This document shows, one piece after another, positions 62,266 to 64,000 of a DNA stretch of 64,000 bases. Both the position numbers and the translations under genes were made by a program. Source of the stretch: Pseudodonghicola flavimaris (GTDB taxonomy: Bacteria; Pseudomonadota; Alphaproteobacteria; Rhodobacterales; Rhodobacteraceae); contig NZ_JASNJD010000006.1 of the NCBI RefSeq assembly GCF_030164425.1, positions 124,001 to 188,000 of the forward strand, in the 5' to 3' direction. Each line of letters opens with the position of its first letter. The first letter of the stretch is position 1. Under the pieces are notes generated by a model. That model was not told the DNA's origin and ran no database searches. It was given only the letters and a program-made list of their open reading frames with translations.

Positions 62266-62431
62266 CCCCTTTTCCTTGATTTTTATGGCTTCCGTGCGAT
62301 CCTTTTTCTGCGTTACCGCCGATCAGACACCGCCTTACCCAAGAAAGGCGGGCCTTCTGAGACACCGGTCGCGCCCCCGTGCTTGAGAGGATTGCGCGGG
62401 GCCAAGAGCAAGTCAGAAGGAGACACGGGAC

Positions 62432-62638
62432 ATGCCGACGGGCACCGTGAAATGGTTTAATACCACCAAGGGCTATGGCTTCATCGCACCGGATGAAGGC
62501 GGGAAAGATGTGTTTGTACATATTTCGGCCGTCGAACGGTCCGGTATGACCGGGCTGGCCGATAACCAGAAGGTTTCCTACGAGCTGCAGGATGGACGGG
62601 ACGGCCGCCAGATGGCCGCTGATTTGAAAGCGCTGTAA
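62432..62638 (+). CDS. Cold-shock domain protein (CspA family)
   Basis: A 68-residue single cold-shock domain. GTVKWFNTTKGYGFIAPD contains RNP1, and VFVHISAVE is RNP2. AAGGAG lies 11 bases before the ATG. The roughly 165-bp leader between it and the divergent ArsC-like gene could act as a thermoregulated 5' UTR, but no cold-box was identified. Binds single-stranded nucleic acids as an RNA chaperone. Confidence 0.96.
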   Translation: MPTGTVKWFNTTKGYGFIAPDEGGKDVFVHISAVERSGMTGLADNQKVSYELQDGRDGRQMAADLKAL

Positions 62639-62693
62639 TCCATTCCCTTAAATGAATTTCGCCCGTCCCTGCCCCGCATGCCGGGGCGGGCGC

Positions 62694-63026
62694 CTACCCC
62701 TCCGGCGTCGCCCGGTCCGGATCGGACGGGATCGCCGGCGGCGTCAGCGTCTGCCAGGCCTCCCCCATCGCCAGCAGACAGGAGGTGCCGGTCGCATAGG
62801 TCGCGACCAGCGCCCAAGTTCCCTTTTCCGTGGTCCAGACCTCCATCACCTGTTCGCGGTCGCGGATGCCGCTGGCGTTCCGGCTCTGACCCATGCGGCG
62901 GCTCAGGCGGTCATACATCTGCCCCGTCGGCTCGCACAGCACCTCCGCCACCGGAGATTGCGCGCCTGCCGGCGCGGCGAGGCCGAGAAAGGGCAGGACC
63001 AGCACAGGGGCGAGGGATCGGAACAT
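62694..63026 (-). CDS. Small secreted hypothetical protein
   Basis: A 110-residue protein with a Sec signal peptide (MFRSLAPVLVLPFLGLAAPAGA). The mature part has two cysteines (VLCEPTG and TSCLLAMG) that may form a disulfide, and a central EVWTTEKGTWALV segment. Similar short proteins are common in Rhodobacterales; no function is known to me. It converges on the cold-shock gene across a GC hairpin near 62,660-62,695. Confidence 0.75.
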   Translation of the reverse strand: MFRSLAPVLVLPFLGLAAPAGAQSPVAEVLCEPTGQMYDRLSRRMGQSRNASGIRDREQVMEVWTTEKGTWALVATYATGTSCLLAMGEAWQTLTPPAIPSDPDRATPEG

Positions 63027-63070
63027 GCCCCACAGTGTAACGAAAAGATGACAAGATGTATAGCTTATGG

Positions 63071-63499
63071 CTATACATTCGCACCACCATCCGCCAACAG
63101 CTCCCGGGTCAGCGGGCAGGCCTGCCCGTCATAGAAGGTCGCCAGCACCTCGGCAAACGGCGCGCCGCCGCCGGCCGCTGCGAACAATGTCGCCGACGAA
63201 CGGAGTTTGATCGCGTCCACCGGCCCCAGAATCGCCTCGGCCGACCGGTCGGGATGCAGCAGCATCGCCGCCATCGCCTCCCGCAGCCTCGCCCCCAGTA
63301 CCGGATCGGCAAGATAGGCCCGCGCCTCGGTCAGATCGGCAATGCCATAGCGCAGTGCCGTCGGCGACCGGCCAAGCCCCCTGAGCTGGGGGAAGATGAA
63401 CCACATCCAGTGGCTCTGTTTCGCGCCGGCGCGCAGCTCGTCCAGGGCACGGGGGTAGACGCCGTCCTGGGCGACGAGGAAACGGGAGAGATCGGCCAT
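63071..63499 (-). CDS. DUF1810 family protein
   Basis: A 142-residue DUF1810 (YbiA-neighbouring) protein. FLVAQDGVYPRALDELRAG and SHWMWFIFPQLRGLGRSP are the family signature, followed by DLTEARAYLADPVLGARL. DUF1810 proteins resemble calpastatin annotations in databases without experimental support. Cytoplasmic; no operon partners visible. Confidence 0.92.
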   Translation of the reverse strand: MADLSRFLVAQDGVYPRALDELRAGAKQSHWMWFIFPQLRGLGRSPTALRYGIADLTEARAYLADPVLGARLREAMAAMLLHPDRSAEAILGPVDAIKLRSSATLFAAAGGGAPFAEVLATFYDGQACPLTRELLADGGANV

Positions 63500-63620
63500 G
63501 GCCCAAAGATAGACCGCGTGCCCGTCACGGCAAACGCCTGGTCACGATAATCGTCCACGCAGCGGACGGCGCGCCTGCGGGCACTGGACAAGCCGGACGT
63601 TTCGGCGCCAAATCCGGAAC

Positions 63621-64000
63621 ATGGATCTGCACAGCACCTTTCCCGGCGTTCCCGACCTGAAACGGCGTGCCCGCCGGCGGCTGCCGAAATTCGTCTGGGA
63701 ATATCTGGACAGCGGCACCGGCACCGAGGCCACCAAGGCGCGCAACCGCAGCGCGCTGGATGCGGTGGGCTTCCTGCCCTCGGTGCTGCACGGACCGCAG
63801 AGCCCGGATCTCTCGGCCCGTTTCCTGGGCCAGGAATTCCCCCTGCCCTTCGGCTTCGCCCCGGTCGGCATGTCGGGGCTGATCTGGCCCGACGCCGAGG
63901 GCCATCTGGCCCGCGCCGCCGCCGCGGCCGGCCTGCCCTACAGCCTCTCCACCGTCGCCAGCCAGAGCCCCGAGGACCTGGCGCCGCATCTGGGCGCACA
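63621..64000 (+). CDS. FMN-dependent alpha-hydroxy-acid dehydrogenase, partial (LldD-like)
   Basis: The first 126 residues of a flavoprotein cut by the right edge. DLKRRARRRLPKFVWEYLDSGTG and the FMN-contacting PFGFAPVGMSGLIWPDAE through LPYSLSTVASQS match the L-lactate/glycolate/mandelate oxidase family. The active-site arginine and histidine lie beyond the window, so the substrate class cannot be judged. The upstream Shine-Dalgarno is weak. Confidence 0.9.
   Translation, partial: MDLHSTFPGVPDLKRRARRRLPKFVWEYLDSGTGTEATKARNRSALDAVGFLPSVLHGPQSPDLSARFLGQEFPLPFGFAPVGMSGLIWPDAEGHLARAAAAAGLPYSLSTVASQSPEDLAPHLGA

Overview
The window is GC-rich (roughly 65% by eye) and looks like an alphaproteobacterium, probably Rhodobacterales-like. 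The main support is the collinear housekeeping block SPOR lipoprotein - D,D-carboxypeptidase - tmk - holB - tatD - PhnP-like hydrolase beside a tRNA-Ser, plus the codon bias. TGA, TAA and TAG are all used as ordinary stops; at least six unrelated genes here end in TAG.

Region 1 (1-33,422) is the outstanding part. After the end of an MFS transporter and its MarR regulator comes a 24.2-kb leftward reading frame (31,632 to 7,432). It encodes a giant (about 8,066-residue) surface or secreted protein. The N-terminus carries a LEPR-XLL motif. Next come thousands of residues of Ala/Ser/Val-rich beta-helix-like repeats, Calx-beta-like modules, RTX calcium-binding nonapeptides, five roughly 130-residue DUF11-like repeats and a TPGFWKN tail. 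The frame is broken once, by an in-frame amber codon at 18,679-18,681, and coding resumes seamlessly after it. Downstream on the same strand lie a GAF-HlyD fusion, a PqqD-like/M50 protease/HlyD fusion and a short accessory SecA, all translationally overlapped. Divergent from the giant gene are a SapC-family gene and a third HlyD-type adaptor. I read this as a dedicated giant-protein export or processing locus with three membrane-fusion-like adaptors, an intramembrane protease and its own SecA. No ABC exporter or TolC is visible.

Region 2 (33,462-44,604) is a leftward short-chain amide utilisation operon. It holds the amide sensor AmiC, the ANTAR antiterminator AmiR, a five-gene Urt-like ABC transporter (binding protein, two permeases, two ATPases), the aliphatic amidase AmiE, and a MoxR-type AAA+ ATPase with a VWA partner (NorQ/NorD or CbbQ/CbbO type). 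A strong terminator and a hexaloop hairpin follow amiR.

Region 3 (44,605-49,748) holds an NCS1 permease with a MetX-like alpha/beta hydrolase, an Old Yellow Enzyme-type reductase, a frame-shifted IS6-like transposase remnant and tRNA-Ser(UGA).

Region 4 (50,045-58,653) is the housekeeping block, followed by an AEC transporter and thrS.

Region 5 (58,869-64,000) begins with a bufferin-type RiPP operon: DUF2282 precursor, DUF692 MNIO enzyme, DUF2063 partner and DoxX. It is followed by small genes (membrane protein, ArsC-like protein, cold-shock protein, secreted hypothetical, DUF1810) and the start of an FMN-dependent alpha-hydroxy-acid dehydrogenase cut by the window edge.
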